31,191 nucleotides of DNA from an uncultured Mycoplasmatota bacterium. GTDB lineage: Bacteria > Bacillota_I > Bacilli_A > RF39 > UBA660. Shown here in pieces: positions 1 through 7,745 of the stretch. The first letter of the stretch is position 1. Each line of letters opens with the position of its first letter. Both the position numbers and the translations under genes were made by a program. The DNA lies in NCBI GenBank assembly GCA_900546055.1, contig URBG01000018.1, forward strand, positions 1 to 31,191, in the 5' to 3' direction. The notes beneath the pieces are model-generated. The model was not told where the DNA came from. It ran no database searches and saw only the letters and a program-made list of their open reading frames with translations.

Positions 1-20
1 AAGCCTCCTATTGGAGGCAA
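1..20 (-). terminator. Rho-independent terminator at window edge
   Basis: On the minus strand a perfect 6-bp GC-rich stem (GCCTCC/GGAGGC, 4-nt loop) follows the 50-aa miniprotein gene by 3 nt. The expected U tract would fall outside the window, so only the stem and the first two U residues are seen. It probably ends the recD2-miniprotein transcript. Confidence 0.55.
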
Positions 21-23
21 ATT

Positions 24-176
24 TTACATCATATCTTCTAACGCTTCGTCAGCCTTTTTCTTGGTTTTATTAAAGGCTTTTGTCACTGCTTTAGTTACTG
101 GCGCCTTATACTTCTGATACGCTAGTGTAGCAGCACTTCCCATAGCCATTAGAGCTATACTTTTCATTTGTTTCAT
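24..176 (-). CDS. 50-aa basic miniprotein downstream of recD2
   Basis: A 50-codon ORF with ATG start and TAA stop, preceded by a good Shine-Dalgarno (AGGTGAT, 4 nt from ATG) and followed at once by a terminator stem, so it is very likely expressed. The N-terminal half (residues about 5-20) is weakly hydrophobic and rich in Ala, Met and Gly. The C-terminal half is a Lys-rich amphipathic stretch ending in acidic residues. I do not recognise the family with certainty. In B. subtilis a tiny DUF3918-type gene (yrzQ) lies near recD2 (yrrC), so a positional counterpart is possible. A sigma-E-like promoter may lie at 204-232, otherwise it is read through from recD2. Function unknown. Confidence 0.7.
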   Translation of the reverse strand: MKQMKSIALMAMGSAATLAYQKYKAPVTKAVTKAFNKTKKKADEALEDMM

Positions 177-203
177 TTATATCACCTACTTGCTAGAAAA
201 ATG

Positions 204-232
204 ATGGTATGAATAAACATACATTAATAACA
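204..232 (-). promoter_or_regulatory. Possible sigma-E-type promoter for the 50-aa miniprotein
   Basis: On the minus strand TGTTATT and CATACCAT are separated by 14 nt. They resemble the sigma-E consensus KMATATT / CATACAnT at 5/7 and 7/8 positions. The site lies in the 61-nt gap after recD2. AT-rich DNA gives such matches by chance, so this is only suggestive. Confidence 0.22.
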
Positions 233-237
233 TTTCC

Positions 238-2454
238 TTAATTATTAAATTTATACGTTAATTTTTCTAAAAGTTTTGAATTTCTAATATATTCATTATT
301 ATTATAAACGCTTTCTAGAAAGGCGCTTGTTTCACCAATTAAAATTAATTTCTTTTTGGCTCTTGTTATTCCGGTATAAATTAGTTTACGGTATAACATT
401 CTTCTATAAGCGTTACATATTGGCATAACTACAACTTCAAATTCACTTCCTTGGCTTTTATGAATGCTAATAATAAAACCATGCTTAATTTTAATGAAAT
501 CTTTACTTGTATATTTGACAACATTGCCATCAAAATCAACATAAATTTCATTTTTACCGGTTTTACTTGTATTACCATATTTTATATATTTAATAGTTCC
601 AATATCGCCATTATATACATTATCATCAGGCATATTAACTAACTGAAGAATTTTATCATTTTCTCTAAAAATAACATCACCTGAAGTTATTTCTCTTTTG
701 TTTTCGTCTTTTGGATTAAAAACATCTTGAAGTTCTTTGTTTAATAAATCAATACCATTTTCACCTTTATACATTGGCGCTAAAAGCTGAACACTTTTAT
801 AGTCGTAACCTTTCTCAATAATCTGCTTACACAAATTTTTAAGATTTTTTTTGATTGAACTTGAAGAACATTCTAAAAACGTATAATCACTTTTAGTTTC
901 TCTAAAGTTTTCACTTAATTCGCCTTCTTTTATTTCGTGAGCTAAAGAGGTTATATAAGAATTTTCATCTTGACGATATAAGTGATCTAAATGAACAGTG
1001 TCTATAACTTCACTTTCGATTAGGTCTTTTAAAACCTGACCTGGGCCTACACTTGGGAGCTGATTATAATCACCAACTAAAATTAATTTGATATCGTTTG
1101 TTAATCCTTTTAACAAGCTATCAAATAAGTTAATATCAATCATACTAACTTCATCTATAATAACTAATTTACTAGATGCCTTGTTTGTTTCATTAATCAT
1201 AAATTCATTTGTATCTTTATTCCATTTTAAAAACCTATGAATAGTTGAAGAAGGAAGCATGGTAGATTCACTCATACGTTTACTAGCACGACCGGTTGGA
1301 GCAAGTAAAGCTAATTCTCTAACTAAACCGTCATAATCTAATTTGTTTAATTTTTGGTAAAGCTCTGTAATTGCTTTAATAATAGTTGTTTTTCCAGTCC
1401 CTGGTCCTCCGGTAATTATCAAGATATTATTTTCTAAAGCTTTTGTTATGGCTTCTTTTTGCTTTTCATTATAGGTTATACTATTTACTTCTTCTAAATT
1501 TTCTATTAGAATATCTAAATTCTTGTTCTTATCTAGTTCTTTATTAGTTAAAGTGTAGATTTTGTCAATAACGTTTTCTTCGGCTTTCCATATTTCAATT
1601 AAATAGTAGGCCTCGTTATTGATTTTAATTTTATTTTCTTCTTCTAGTTCGGTAAAATAAATGTCATACATGTCTCTGTCGATGTTTAGTCTTAAATAAC
1701 GATTAACGGCAGTTACAATGACATCTCTTTCTAAAAAAGTATCGCCATTTTGATATGTTAAATTACTCATAACATAGACGATGGAAGCTTTTATACGTCT
1801 TTTATCATCTGGGTCAATATTTAATTTAGGGGCTATTGCATCTACCTTTAGAAACGAAATATCAACAATATCATTAGCTAATTTGTAAATATTATGCGTT
1901 ATTACATCCATGGTCATATGTTTATACTCATTATATATAGTTAATGAATCTTTCATGGTAAAACCTAGTTCGGTTAAATATACAATCATTTGATGACTCT
2001 CTTCATATTTTGATAAAATATCAAAGATTTTATCAGCTTTTTTTTGTGTTAATTTTGGGACTAGATTTAGGCAAGCACGATCTTTTAAAATTTCATCTAA
2101 AGCAGTATCGCCTAAAGTATCAACTATTGATTTAGCTAAACGCTCTCCAACACCTGGGAAAAGATCACTGGCAAGAAATTCAACAATACCTTCTTTATCA
2201 GTCGGTTTTACTCTTTCGTATTCGGTAACTTGAAATTGAAAACCATATCTTGGATGGGTTATGCCTTCACCATAAAAAAAATATGTATCATCTTCATTCA
2301 ATTCGTGAAAAAATCCGGTAAAAGTGATTGTTTTATTAACGTAGTCTTTTAGTGACTCAATATTAGTTTCACGCACTTTAAAAAGACCTATTACATAGCC
2401 TTTTTCAGAATGAAAGATACTTCTTCTGAAATTTCCTTTGATATATGTTTTCAT
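238..2454 (-). CDS. recD2: RecD2-like 5'-3' DNA helicase (SF1B)
   Basis: 738 aa, typical of RecD2/YrrC, the RecBC-independent RecD helicase of Bacillota that acts on stalled forks and in recombination and repair. An N-terminal OB-like region (about 1-90) precedes helix-hairpin-helix segments (about 95-150). The helicase core then shows Walker A GGPGTGKTT (about 348-356), Walker B with IIDEVSM (about 432-438), a late helicase motif IHKSQGSEF (about 665) and the C-terminal TGITRAKK (about 695). All key ATPase residues are present. The ATG follows AAGGTGG by a short spacer. It sits 54 nt after the preceding membrane-protein gene, behind that gene's terminator, with a TATAAT just upstream of its Shine-Dalgarno but no convincing -35. 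The 50-aa miniprotein gene follows. Confidence 0.95.
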   Translation of the reverse strand: MKTYIKGNFRRSIFHSEKGYVIGLFKVRETNIESLKDYVNKTITFTGFFHELNEDDTYFFYGEGITHPRYGFQFQVTEYERVKPTDKEGIVEFLASDLFPGVGERLAKSIVDTLGDTALDEILKDRACLNLVPKLTQKKADKIFDILSKYEESHQMIVYLTELGFTMKDSLTIYNEYKHMTMDVITHNIYKLANDIVDISFLKVDAIAPKLNIDPDDKRRIKASIVYVMSNLTYQNGDTFLERDVIVTAVNRYLRLNIDRDMYDIYFTELEEENKIKINNEAYYLIEIWKAEENVIDKIYTLTNKELDKNKNLDILIENLEEVNSITYNEKQKEAITKALENNILIITGGPGTGKTTIIKAITELYQKLNKLDYDGLVRELALLAPTGRASKRMSESTMLPSSTIHRFLKWNKDTNEFMINETNKASSKLVIIDEVSMIDINLFDSLLKGLTNDIKLILVGDYNQLPSVGPGQVLKDLIESEVIDTVHLDHLYRQDENSYITSLAHEIKEGELSENFRETKSDYTFLECSSSSIKKNLKNLCKQIIEKGYDYKSVQLLAPMYKGENGIDLLNKELQDVFNPKDENKREITSGDVIFRENDKILQLVNMPDDNVYNGDIGTIKYIKYGNTSKTGKNEIYVDFDGNVVKYTSKDFIKIKHGFIISIHKSQGSEFEVVVMPICNAYRRMLYRKLIYTGITRAKKKLILIGETSAFLESVYNNNEYIRNSKLLEKLTYKFNN

Positions 2455-2478
2455 GTTACCACCTTTTATAATTATATC

Positions 2479-2503
2479 AAAAAAAATGCCTATTTACTAG
2501 GCA
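2479..2503 (-). terminator. Rho-independent terminator
   Basis: Minus-strand stem TGCCTA/TAGGCA with a 5-nt loop, followed by eight U residues. It starts 5 nt after the stop of the 238-aa membrane protein gene and separates it from recD2. Confidence 0.8.
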
Positions 2504-2508
2504 CTTTA

Positions 2509-3225
2509 TTATATACTTCTACCATTGGTGTTTTGTTGTTGATTTGCTTCAATTTCTGACAATGGTGTAGCGTTTGAAAATCTATTTTCAATAGATTGAT
2601 TAAGAGCCTCGTTGGCTTGTTCAGAACTTATACTGTCTTGGTTAACCTGATTTTCATAATTGTCGGCATTGGCTTTGGCTACATCATCATAGTGCTGCTC
2701 TTTTTCTTGATATGTCATTTCTTGCCCATCAACTATATATGTTATTTTTTCTGGATCAGAATTATATTGTGCTTTTGGCATGTGATCAGCAATAATTTGA
2801 GGCGTGAGCATGACTGCACCTGCTAAACATCCGGCAATAATAACTTTCTCTTTAGTATCAAAAAATTTTATTATACGAGCCCATCCTTTATTTTTGGCTT
2901 TTTCTTCCATTCTCTGATTTCTAGCCTCTCTACTATCTTCTAAGTAGGTAATATCTGGTGCAAACTGATCAGCTAATGTTTGCACTCTTCCTTCAATTCT
3001 TACTGGGTCAATTGTTGTTGCCCCGTATGTATCTTGGACAGGTCTTCTCGCGATTGTTTCCCTATTAGCATCTGCTCTTTGTGCTGGAGTTAATCCATGA
3101 AAAGTTGAAGTAGTTTCTTCCACTTTTGAATATCCATCGGGAACTCCCGGAACACTATTTAAACTATTTCTTAATTCTTGTTTTGCTTGTGATGACGCAT
3201 TGGCATCAAATCTCCATTCTGCCAT
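2509..3225 (-). CDS. Unrecognised single-pass membrane protein (238 aa)
   Basis: I do not recognise this protein. The start is placed at the ATG giving MAEWRF, because GAGGTG lies 6-7 nt upstream; a GTG three codons earlier falls inside that Shine-Dalgarno and is unlikely. Residues 1-120 are polar, with many Ala, Arg, Glu and Gln. One hydrophobic segment spans about 127-146 after a basic stretch (KGWARIIKFF), so the N-terminal domain would be cytoplasmic and the C-terminal 90 residues outside by the positive-inside rule. The tail is rich in Gln, Asn and Glu and looks unstructured. No catalytic motif is visible. It has its own sigma-A-like promoter (3249-3278) and terminator (2479-2503), so it is probably a single-gene unit between mtaB and recD2. 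Confidence 0.8.
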   Translation of the reverse strand: MAEWRFDANASSQAKQELRNSLNSVPGVPDGYSKVEETTSTFHGLTPAQRADANRETIARRPVQDTYGATTIDPVRIEGRVQTLADQFAPDITYLEDSREARNQRMEEKAKNKGWARIIKFFDTKEKVIIAGCLAGAVMLTPQIIADHMPKAQYNSDPEKITYIVDGQEMTYQEKEQHYDDVAKANADNYENQVNQDSISSEQANEALNQSIENRFSNATPLSEIEANQQQNTNGRSI

Positions 3226-3248
3226 TTTCAGCACCTCATTTCAGATTT

Positions 3249-3278
3249 ATTTTATCATTTATATTTACTGTTTGTCAA
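3249..3278 (-). promoter_or_regulatory. Sigma-A-type promoter of the 238-aa membrane protein gene
   Basis: Minus-strand TTGACA and TAAAAT separated by 18 nt, about 25 nt upstream of the start codon. The -35 is a perfect match and the -10 matches 5/6. Confidence 0.55.
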
Positions 3279-3285
3279 ATTATTT

Positions 3286-4569
3286 TTAGTATGTACCTGC
3301 CGTTTCTAATTCTTTTATTTCACTTAATAAATATGGGTAATCAAGATTTTGAATTTTTGCGATAACTGTATTGTTAACGTACTCTGCTTTTCCTTTGGCT
3401 TTGATTAATAAATAGTTTTCAGTATGGCCAATTAAGTAACCGTCTTTATAAACTTCAGGAATGAACTCAATTTCTTTATCTATATATTTTAACATATATT
3501 CTTTTTCTAATTCTTTTGAAAGGGCTAATAAAGTTTTAACTCTTTCTTTTTTGACATTTCCATCTACTTGATTTTTCATTGTAGCTGCCACTGTTCCTTC
3601 TCTTTTGGAATATGGGAAAACGTGAAGCTTGGTAAACTTTATATCTTTAATAGTTTGAATGGTTTCTTCAAATAATTGGTCTGTTTCCCCGGGAAAACCG
3701 ACAATAACATCAGTGGTTATCGAAATGTTAGGCCTGATATTTCTTATTTCATTTATTTTATTTTTAAAATAATTGGTATCATATTTACGATTCATACTTT
3801 TTAATATTTCATTTGACCCAGCTTGAAGCGGAATGTGCATATGATTAGTTAATATTTTACTGTTTTTTATAACAGCTAAAACTTTATCATTGAGCTCGGT
3901 TACTTCAATTGACGAAATGCGAAGTCGTTTTAAGCTGTCTAGTTTAGTTAAGTCGTTTAATAAATCAGCAAAATCATAATTTTCATCATGATAATTGCCG
4001 GTATGAATGCCGGTTAAAACAATCTCTTTATGCCCTTCTTTTATTAAATGTTTAGCTTCTTCAAGTACAGTTTCCTTTTTCTTGCATCTAACATGACCAC
4101 GAACATAAGGAATAATACAATAAGCACAGTAGTTATCGCAACCATCTTGAATTTTTATATAAGCTCTTGTTAAATCAGAATTATTTAATACCATATCTTC
4201 AAATTCCATATCATTAATATCATATAATTTTGTTATTTTTTTATTTTGAAATTCTTTTAGATAACTAACTATTTGGCTCTTATCTTTATTACCTAAAGCT
4301 ATATCTATTTCTAAATCTTCTAATTCATCATTACGGTTTTGAATTAAACAACCAACGGCAACAATGATAGCATCAGGATTTTTCCTCTTTACACTTCTAA
4401 TTAATTTTCGTGATTTACTATCGGCTTGATTGGTTACAGTACATGTATTAATAATACATATATCTGGATTTTCACTTCTTTTGTATCCGGCGTTATCGAG
4501 TAAGTCTTCCATTACTTCACTTTCATATTCATTTACTTTACATCCCAGGGTATATATTTTATATTTCAA
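3286..4569 (-). CDS. mtaB: tRNA ms2t6A37 methylthiotransferase MtaB
   Basis: 427 aa, the usual size for MtaB (B. subtilis YqeV). This radical SAM enzyme adds a methylthio group to t6A at position 37 of ANN-decoding tRNAs. The N-terminal MTTase domain carries the three cysteines for one Fe-S cluster (C10 in LGCKVNEYE, C43 in NTCTV, C74 in VGCLIQ). The radical SAM motif is CDNYCAYC (C144, C148, C151), and a TRAM-like region forms the last 60 residues. The LGCKVN signature separates MtaB from MiaB and RimO. The start is TTG, with AAGGAGAA 8 nt upstream; no better ATG is near. It lies just after the terminator at 4584-4607, with no clear promoter of its own, so it may depend on leakage or on a promoter I cannot see. 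Confidence 0.93.
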   Translation of the reverse strand: MKYKIYTLGCKVNEYESEVMEDLLDNAGYKRSENPDICIINTCTVTNQADSKSRKLIRSVKRKNPDAIIVAVGCLIQNRNDELEDLEIDIALGNKDKSQIVSYLKEFQNKKITKLYDINDMEFEDMVLNNSDLTRAYIKIQDGCDNYCAYCIIPYVRGHVRCKKKETVLEEAKHLIKEGHKEIVLTGIHTGNYHDENYDFADLLNDLTKLDSLKRLRISSIEVTELNDKVLAVIKNSKILTNHMHIPLQAGSNEILKSMNRKYDTNYFKNKINEIRNIRPNISITTDVIVGFPGETDQLFEETIQTIKDIKFTKLHVFPYSKREGTVAATMKNQVDGNVKKERVKTLLALSKELEKEYMLKYIDKEIEFIPEVYKDGYLIGHTENYLLIKAKGKAEYVNNTVIAKIQNLDYPYLLSEIKELETAGTY

Positions 4570-4583
4570 GGTAATTCTCCTTT

Positions 4584-4607
4584 CAAAAAATAAGCCTAGT
4601 GGCTTAT
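4584..4607 (-). terminator. Rho-independent terminator overlapping a stop codon
   Basis: Minus-strand perfect 7-bp stem ATAAGCC/GGCTTAT with a 4-nt loop and a run of U residues. The TAA of the upstream gene (4604-4606) is inside the stem. Confidence 0.85.
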
Positions 4608-5332
4608 AAATTTTTTCTAAATTCTTTTAATGAGTTTAAAAATTCAGTGTTATTTTCGCTTTCATAAGCAACTTTAATTTCTTCATAAGCGTGTCTTGGC
4701 GCTTCAGGCTCTTTAACTTTTTCATAACTTTGATAAGGTTGACAAGTTGGAGCATTTTGAATACCAAAAATCGGTGAAATAATATCAGAGTTGCGGAATT
4801 TTCTTGGTTCTTCTTTTGACTCTTTAACTTGCTCAATTTCTAGTTCCATTTGAACTGGAACTTCTTTAACTGGCGCTGGCTCATGAAGATAATCGGCAAG
4901 AACATCCTGGCTTGTTTTTTCTTTAGCTACTGGTTCTTTAACTTCAATATTTTGCATCTTTTTAGCTTCAGCTTGTTTGATTAATTCCTGATAACTAATA
5001 ATTGCGTTTTCTTCTTGTTCACGTTCAAATTCTTCAATTACTTCAGGTGCGGGAGCTTTTGCTTCTAAATCAGCGCTCATTTGACTAAAAACACGTTCTA
5101 GTTCATTCTTAGCTTCTTGCTGTTCTTTAGTAACTGGTTTAATATTTTCGAAAAGTTCTGGTGCCTTTTCTTCAGGCTCGTCGCTATCAAAACGTTCAGT
5201 TTCCGAAATTGGTTCTACTTTATTTCCTTTATTTAAAACATAGAAAATAACAATAGCAAACAGGATAACGCCAACAAGGGCTAAACCGATAAAGATAAGA
5301 TCTTTATCAGCAATTTCAAATAAAATATTCAT
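4604..5332 (-). CDS. Unrecognised N-terminally anchored acidic protein (242 aa)
   Basis: I do not recognise this protein. The ATG giving MNILFEIADKD is chosen because GGAG is 8 nt upstream; a GTG three codons earlier overlaps the Shine-Dalgarno. One strongly hydrophobic segment (about 13-33) followed by KGNK predicts a single N-terminal membrane anchor with the rest in the cytoplasm. Residues 40-200 are very rich in Glu, Lys, Ala, Pro and Gln and look disordered or coiled-coil. The last 25 residues (AYESENNTEFLNSLKEFRKNL) could form a short helix or docking motif. The layout (anchor, acidic linker, C-terminal peptide) recalls scaffold proteins of the cell envelope or division machinery, but that is only inference. 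It lies between the ApbE-like gene and mtaB. Confidence 0.8.
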   Translation of the reverse strand: MNILFEIADKDLIFIGLALVGVILFAIVIFYVLNKGNKVEPISETERFDSDEPEEKAPELFENIKPVTKEQQEAKNELERVFSQMSADLEAKAPAPEVIEEFEREQEENAIISYQELIKQAEAKKMQNIEVKEPVAKEKTSQDVLADYLHEPAPVKEVPVQMELEIEQVKESKEEPRKFRNSDIISPIFGIQNAPTCQPYQSYEKVKEPEAPRHAYEEIKVAYESENNTEFLNSLKEFRKNL

Positions 5333-5472
5333 AATAATCACTCCAAATTAATACTTCCTTTTTGGGACACTATATATAGTTTATCACAACTAAATGTAGT
5401 TTTCAAAGATTTTTTAAATCTTTTGTAAATTACTTTTTCTTTGCACAAATTCTTTACACTATAAATGCTTTG

Positions 5473-6354
5473 TCAAGTAGTTTTAGTGTATCTTTTAAAG
5501 CCATCGGTAGTGTAAGTCTTTCCATCATTAGTATGCCATAAAACTTCAACATCATACTTTTTAGCAAACTCTTTGCCATCATCGATACTCATTAAATATA
5601 AAGCGTTAGCAACTTTGTTAGCTTCATTTATATCTTTACCGATAACCGAAATTAAATTGTTTTCTTTATTTTTTGAACTAGTCAAAGGATTTACCATGTA
5701 AGGTTTAAATTTACTTGTATTTCCTTTAGTTGCCATACTTTCACCATTCAGATAAACAATTTTAACAAGATTTCCATCTGTGTCGGTAATACTAACTTTG
5801 TATTTATCATAATTATAATGGTCACCAGCAATTATGTTTCCATCTTCGTTTATAATATATTTTTTGATTTTATTTTCATCTAGATATTCTTTAACAATAT
5901 TTGTAGCATAAGCACCAATCAATGAATCGATGTTTATATTTTTAAGAGTTTCTTTTTTGTTAAGATCTAAAGAGTTTATAGTAGTATGAAAATCATATGT
6001 TTTGTCATCTTCAATACTAGTGATTAATTCGCCAGCTGTAATATCAATCAGTCCGCCGGTTTCTTCGTAAGCATTCTTACCATATTCTAGTAATTTTAAT
6101 AAATCCTTGTCAGTGTTTTGGCTTGGATTTTGATAGTATTTTTGATATTTTTTGTAAATGCTATCAATTTCTTTAAAAGTACTATTCATATTTTTGTTAC
6201 TGTATATTTTAATAGTTATGTCTTCGCTAAAATAGTTAAAAGACTTTATCTGTTCATTTACTTTACTATTCAAATTAATGGCTATAAAAATAATTAGAAT
6301 TATAATGATAGCTAAAATTATATAGTTTCTTTTGTCGACAATTTTCCTTACCAT
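5473..6354 (-). CDS. Degenerate membrane-anchored ApbE-like (FMN transferase family) protein
   Basis: 293 aa. An N-terminal membrane segment (about 10-29) is followed by a domain that follows the ApbE fold. TGGLIDITAGEL (99-110) matches the ApbE GxFDIT region, GAYATNIVKEYL matches the KGYAVDxVAEYL region, and INEDGNI the DxGGNI region. ApbE enzymes transfer FMN from FAD to Thr in Rnf/Nqr-type proteins. Here the usual H-I-D-P-x-T-G is YMVNPLTS (219-226), and the Mg-binding D-A-L-x-T of the family aligns with N-K-V-A-N (246-250). The enzyme is therefore probably inactive or greatly altered. A sigma-A-like promoter (6370-6398) and AGGTGGT Shine-Dalgarno support the start. No candidate flavinylation substrate is encoded in the window. 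Confidence 0.75.
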   Translation of the reverse strand: MVRKIVDKRNYIILAIIIILIIFIAINLNSKVNEQIKSFNYFSEDITIKIYSNKNMNSTFKEIDSIYKKYQKYYQNPSQNTDKDLLKLLEYGKNAYEETGGLIDITAGELITSIEDDKTYDFHTTINSLDLNKKETLKNINIDSLIGAYATNIVKEYLDENKIKKYIINEDGNIIAGDHYNYDKYKVSITDTDGNLVKIVYLNGESMATKGNTSKFKPYMVNPLTSSKNKENNLISVIGKDINEANKVANALYLMSIDDGKEFAKKYDVEVLWHTNDGKTYTTDGFKRYTKTT

Positions 6355-6369
6355 ACTACCACCTAATTT

Positions 6370-6398
6370 ATTATAGCAACTTTAATTTTATAAAACAA
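6370..6398 (-). promoter_or_regulatory. Sigma-A-type promoter of the ApbE-like gene
   Basis: Minus-strand TTGTTT and TATAAT separated by 17 nt, just upstream of the AGGTGGT Shine-Dalgarno. The -10 is perfect. Confidence 0.55.
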
Positions 6399-6423
6399 TA
6401 ATACATTTGTTTTGGTTACATAC

Positions 6424-6446
6424 AAAAACTAGGATTTACCCTAGTT
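6424..6446 (-). terminator. Rho-independent terminator overlapping a stop codon
   Basis: Minus-strand perfect 7-bp stem AACTAGG/CCTAGTT with a 6-nt loop and trailing U residues. The TAA of the glycosyltransferase gene (6445-6447) begins in the stem. Confidence 0.85.
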
Positions 6447-7458
6447 ATTTCACCAAATCTTGCTCTAAAACTTTTTCATAGACTTTTTTTAAATCTTTGG
6501 CAATCTTCTTAATATCTTTATCTGCCGCTACTTTATATCCTTGATTAATTAAACTTGGCAGTTTCCCATTTATTATTCCTTTGATTTTTTCTTCAAATTC
6601 ATCAATATTTTTTGCTTTATAAACATTAAAACCATCGGTTAGCCACTCATCATAAATTGGAATATCACTAATTATTGTATCTATTTTCATAGCTAATGCT
6701 TCTAATAATACGATACCTTCTGTTTCTTCTTTCGTTGGGAAAATATAGATATTAGCTCCACTATATGCATCTTTTAAGTCTTCACTTAGAACGTAACCTG
6801 GAAAGTAAACATTACTTGGTTTATTTTTCATAGCTTCGCTTATTTTAGTTGGCACCAAAGCTGGATCGGTGTAGCCAAACCAAATGAATTTATATTCCGG
6901 CATTCTTTTTGCTAATTCAATAAATTCAAGAATGCCTTTTCTCTCAATATAAAGACCAACAGCCATTATTACTTTATCATCTTTTGCAAAATTATATTTC
7001 TTACGAAACCTTTCTGCACCTTCTTTTGTAGGATTAAAAAATTGAAGGTCTATACCATTGGAAAGTGGAATTATTTCTTTTTTTATTCCGTAATTTTCTA
7101 TTAGTTTTTTTGAATATGGTGTAGGAGTTAAAATTAAATCTCCTTGGCTATAACAAACTTTTAACCATTGTTTAAATGCTGGTGCTGCACCATTAGAGAA
7201 TCTAAAAGAATTTCGAAAGTCTTCTTCAGTTGAATGAGCATGAAAAATCACTTTTTTTCCTTTAGCTTTGGCCTTTCTTGCTAGAAGTAAAGCGTCAGGA
7301 AAAACTGTATTAATATGCACAATATCATAATCATCTTTAGGATTTGTTGTATACGGAATATGAACTAGGTCAAGGCATTTTTGTTGGTGAATGCAGGCTT
7401 TCCCTACTCCACTTTTTTCCAAATTTTTAACATTGCTTGCGTAGATTAAAACTTTCAT
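6445..7458 (-). CDS. GT4-family glycosyltransferase, possibly diacylglycerol glucosyltransferase
   Basis: 337 aa with a GT-B fold. The N-terminal acceptor half begins with MKVLIYASNVKNLEKSGVG and has the HAHST segment. The C-terminal nucleotide-sugar half has the SNGIDLQFF linker, GLYIERKG (start of the donor domain) and the E-x7-E motif EETEGIVLLEALA. This layout is seen in Bacillota enzymes that glucosylate diacylglycerol for membrane glycolipids and lipoteichoic acid anchors, a role I infer from overall similarity only; another hexosyl acceptor is possible. The ATG has TAGGAGG 6 nt upstream. The gene starts 9 nt after the ylmC-like gene and shares its transcript, which ends at 6424-6446. 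Confidence 0.85.
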   Translation of the reverse strand: MKVLIYASNVKNLEKSGVGKACIHQQKCLDLVHIPYTTNPKDDYDIVHINTVFPDALLLARKAKAKGKKVIFHAHSTEEDFRNSFRFSNGAAPAFKQWLKVCYSQGDLILTPTPYSKKLIENYGIKKEIIPLSNGIDLQFFNPTKEGAERFRKKYNFAKDDKVIMAVGLYIERKGILEFIELAKRMPEYKFIWFGYTDPALVPTKISEAMKNKPSNVYFPGYVLSEDLKDAYSGANIYIFPTKEETEGIVLLEALAMKIDTIISDIPIYDEWLTDGFNVYKAKNIDEFEEKIKGIINGKLPSLINQGYKVAADKDIKKIAKDLKKVYEKVLEQDLVK

Positions 7459-7467
7459 ACAATCCTC

Positions 7468-7689
7468 CTAACCGGTTATATTAACTAGTATAACATCTTT
7501 GCCGATTTTGTCAATTTGATTCCACTTGATGTTTATTACGCCGGCGGAAAAAAATAAAAACTTTTTTCTTTGAACAGAAAGTTCATCTATTTTCCCATCT
7601 TCGCTTATTGAAACGTCAATGATCGTTCCTATTCTTTTGCCGTCAATTAAGTTTATTATATCTTTTGACTGTAAATCAGAAAGCATCAT
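7468..7689 (-). CDS. ylmC: PRC-barrel protein of the YlmC/YmxH family
   Basis: 73 aa, close to the roughly 80 aa of YlmC/YmxH. The PRC-barrel pattern is clear: an N-terminal LQSKDIINLIDGKRIGTI, a central acidic turn, and the C-terminal IKWNQIDKIGKDVILV, which matches the IPWxxIxKIGEDVILV ending of the family. The molecular role is unknown; members are linked to sporulation through gene neighbourhood and expression. In B. subtilis ylmC lies just downstream of sigG, and here it is one gene away from sigG, which supports the assignment. AGGTGGT precedes two tandem ATG codons; either could be used (73 or 72 aa). It is followed at 9 nt by the GT4 gene. Confidence 0.85.
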   Translation of the reverse strand: MMLSDLQSKDIINLIDGKRIGTIIDVSISEDGKIDELSVQRKKFLFFSAGVINIKWNQIDKIGKDVILVNITG

Positions 7690-7721
7690 ACTACCACCTA
7701 GTTAAGTTTATTAGAAAAATC

Positions 7722-7745
7722 AAAAAAAATGATTAGTTAATCATT
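7722..7745 (-). terminator. Rho-independent terminator overlapping a stop codon
   Basis: Minus-strand inverted repeat AATGATTA/TAATCATT followed by a run of at least seven U residues. The TAA of the C26 gene (7733-7735) is within the repeat. It ends the sigG transcript before ylmC. Confidence 0.85.

Noticed and set aside
4636..4836. 66-codon minus-strand ORF inside the 242-aa membrane protein gene
   Set aside because: It is an out-of-frame shadow without a Shine-Dalgarno; the host ORF has a signal and a terminator at its stop.
5366..5385. ACTATATATAGT palindrome upstream of the 242-aa protein gene
   Set aside because: It could be part of a -10 region, but no convincing -35 is found at the correct distance and simple AT palindromes are common here.
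5404..5422. Possible terminator AAAGATTT/AAATCTTT after the ApbE-like gene
   Set aside because: There is no U tract on the minus strand after the stem, and the stem is weak.
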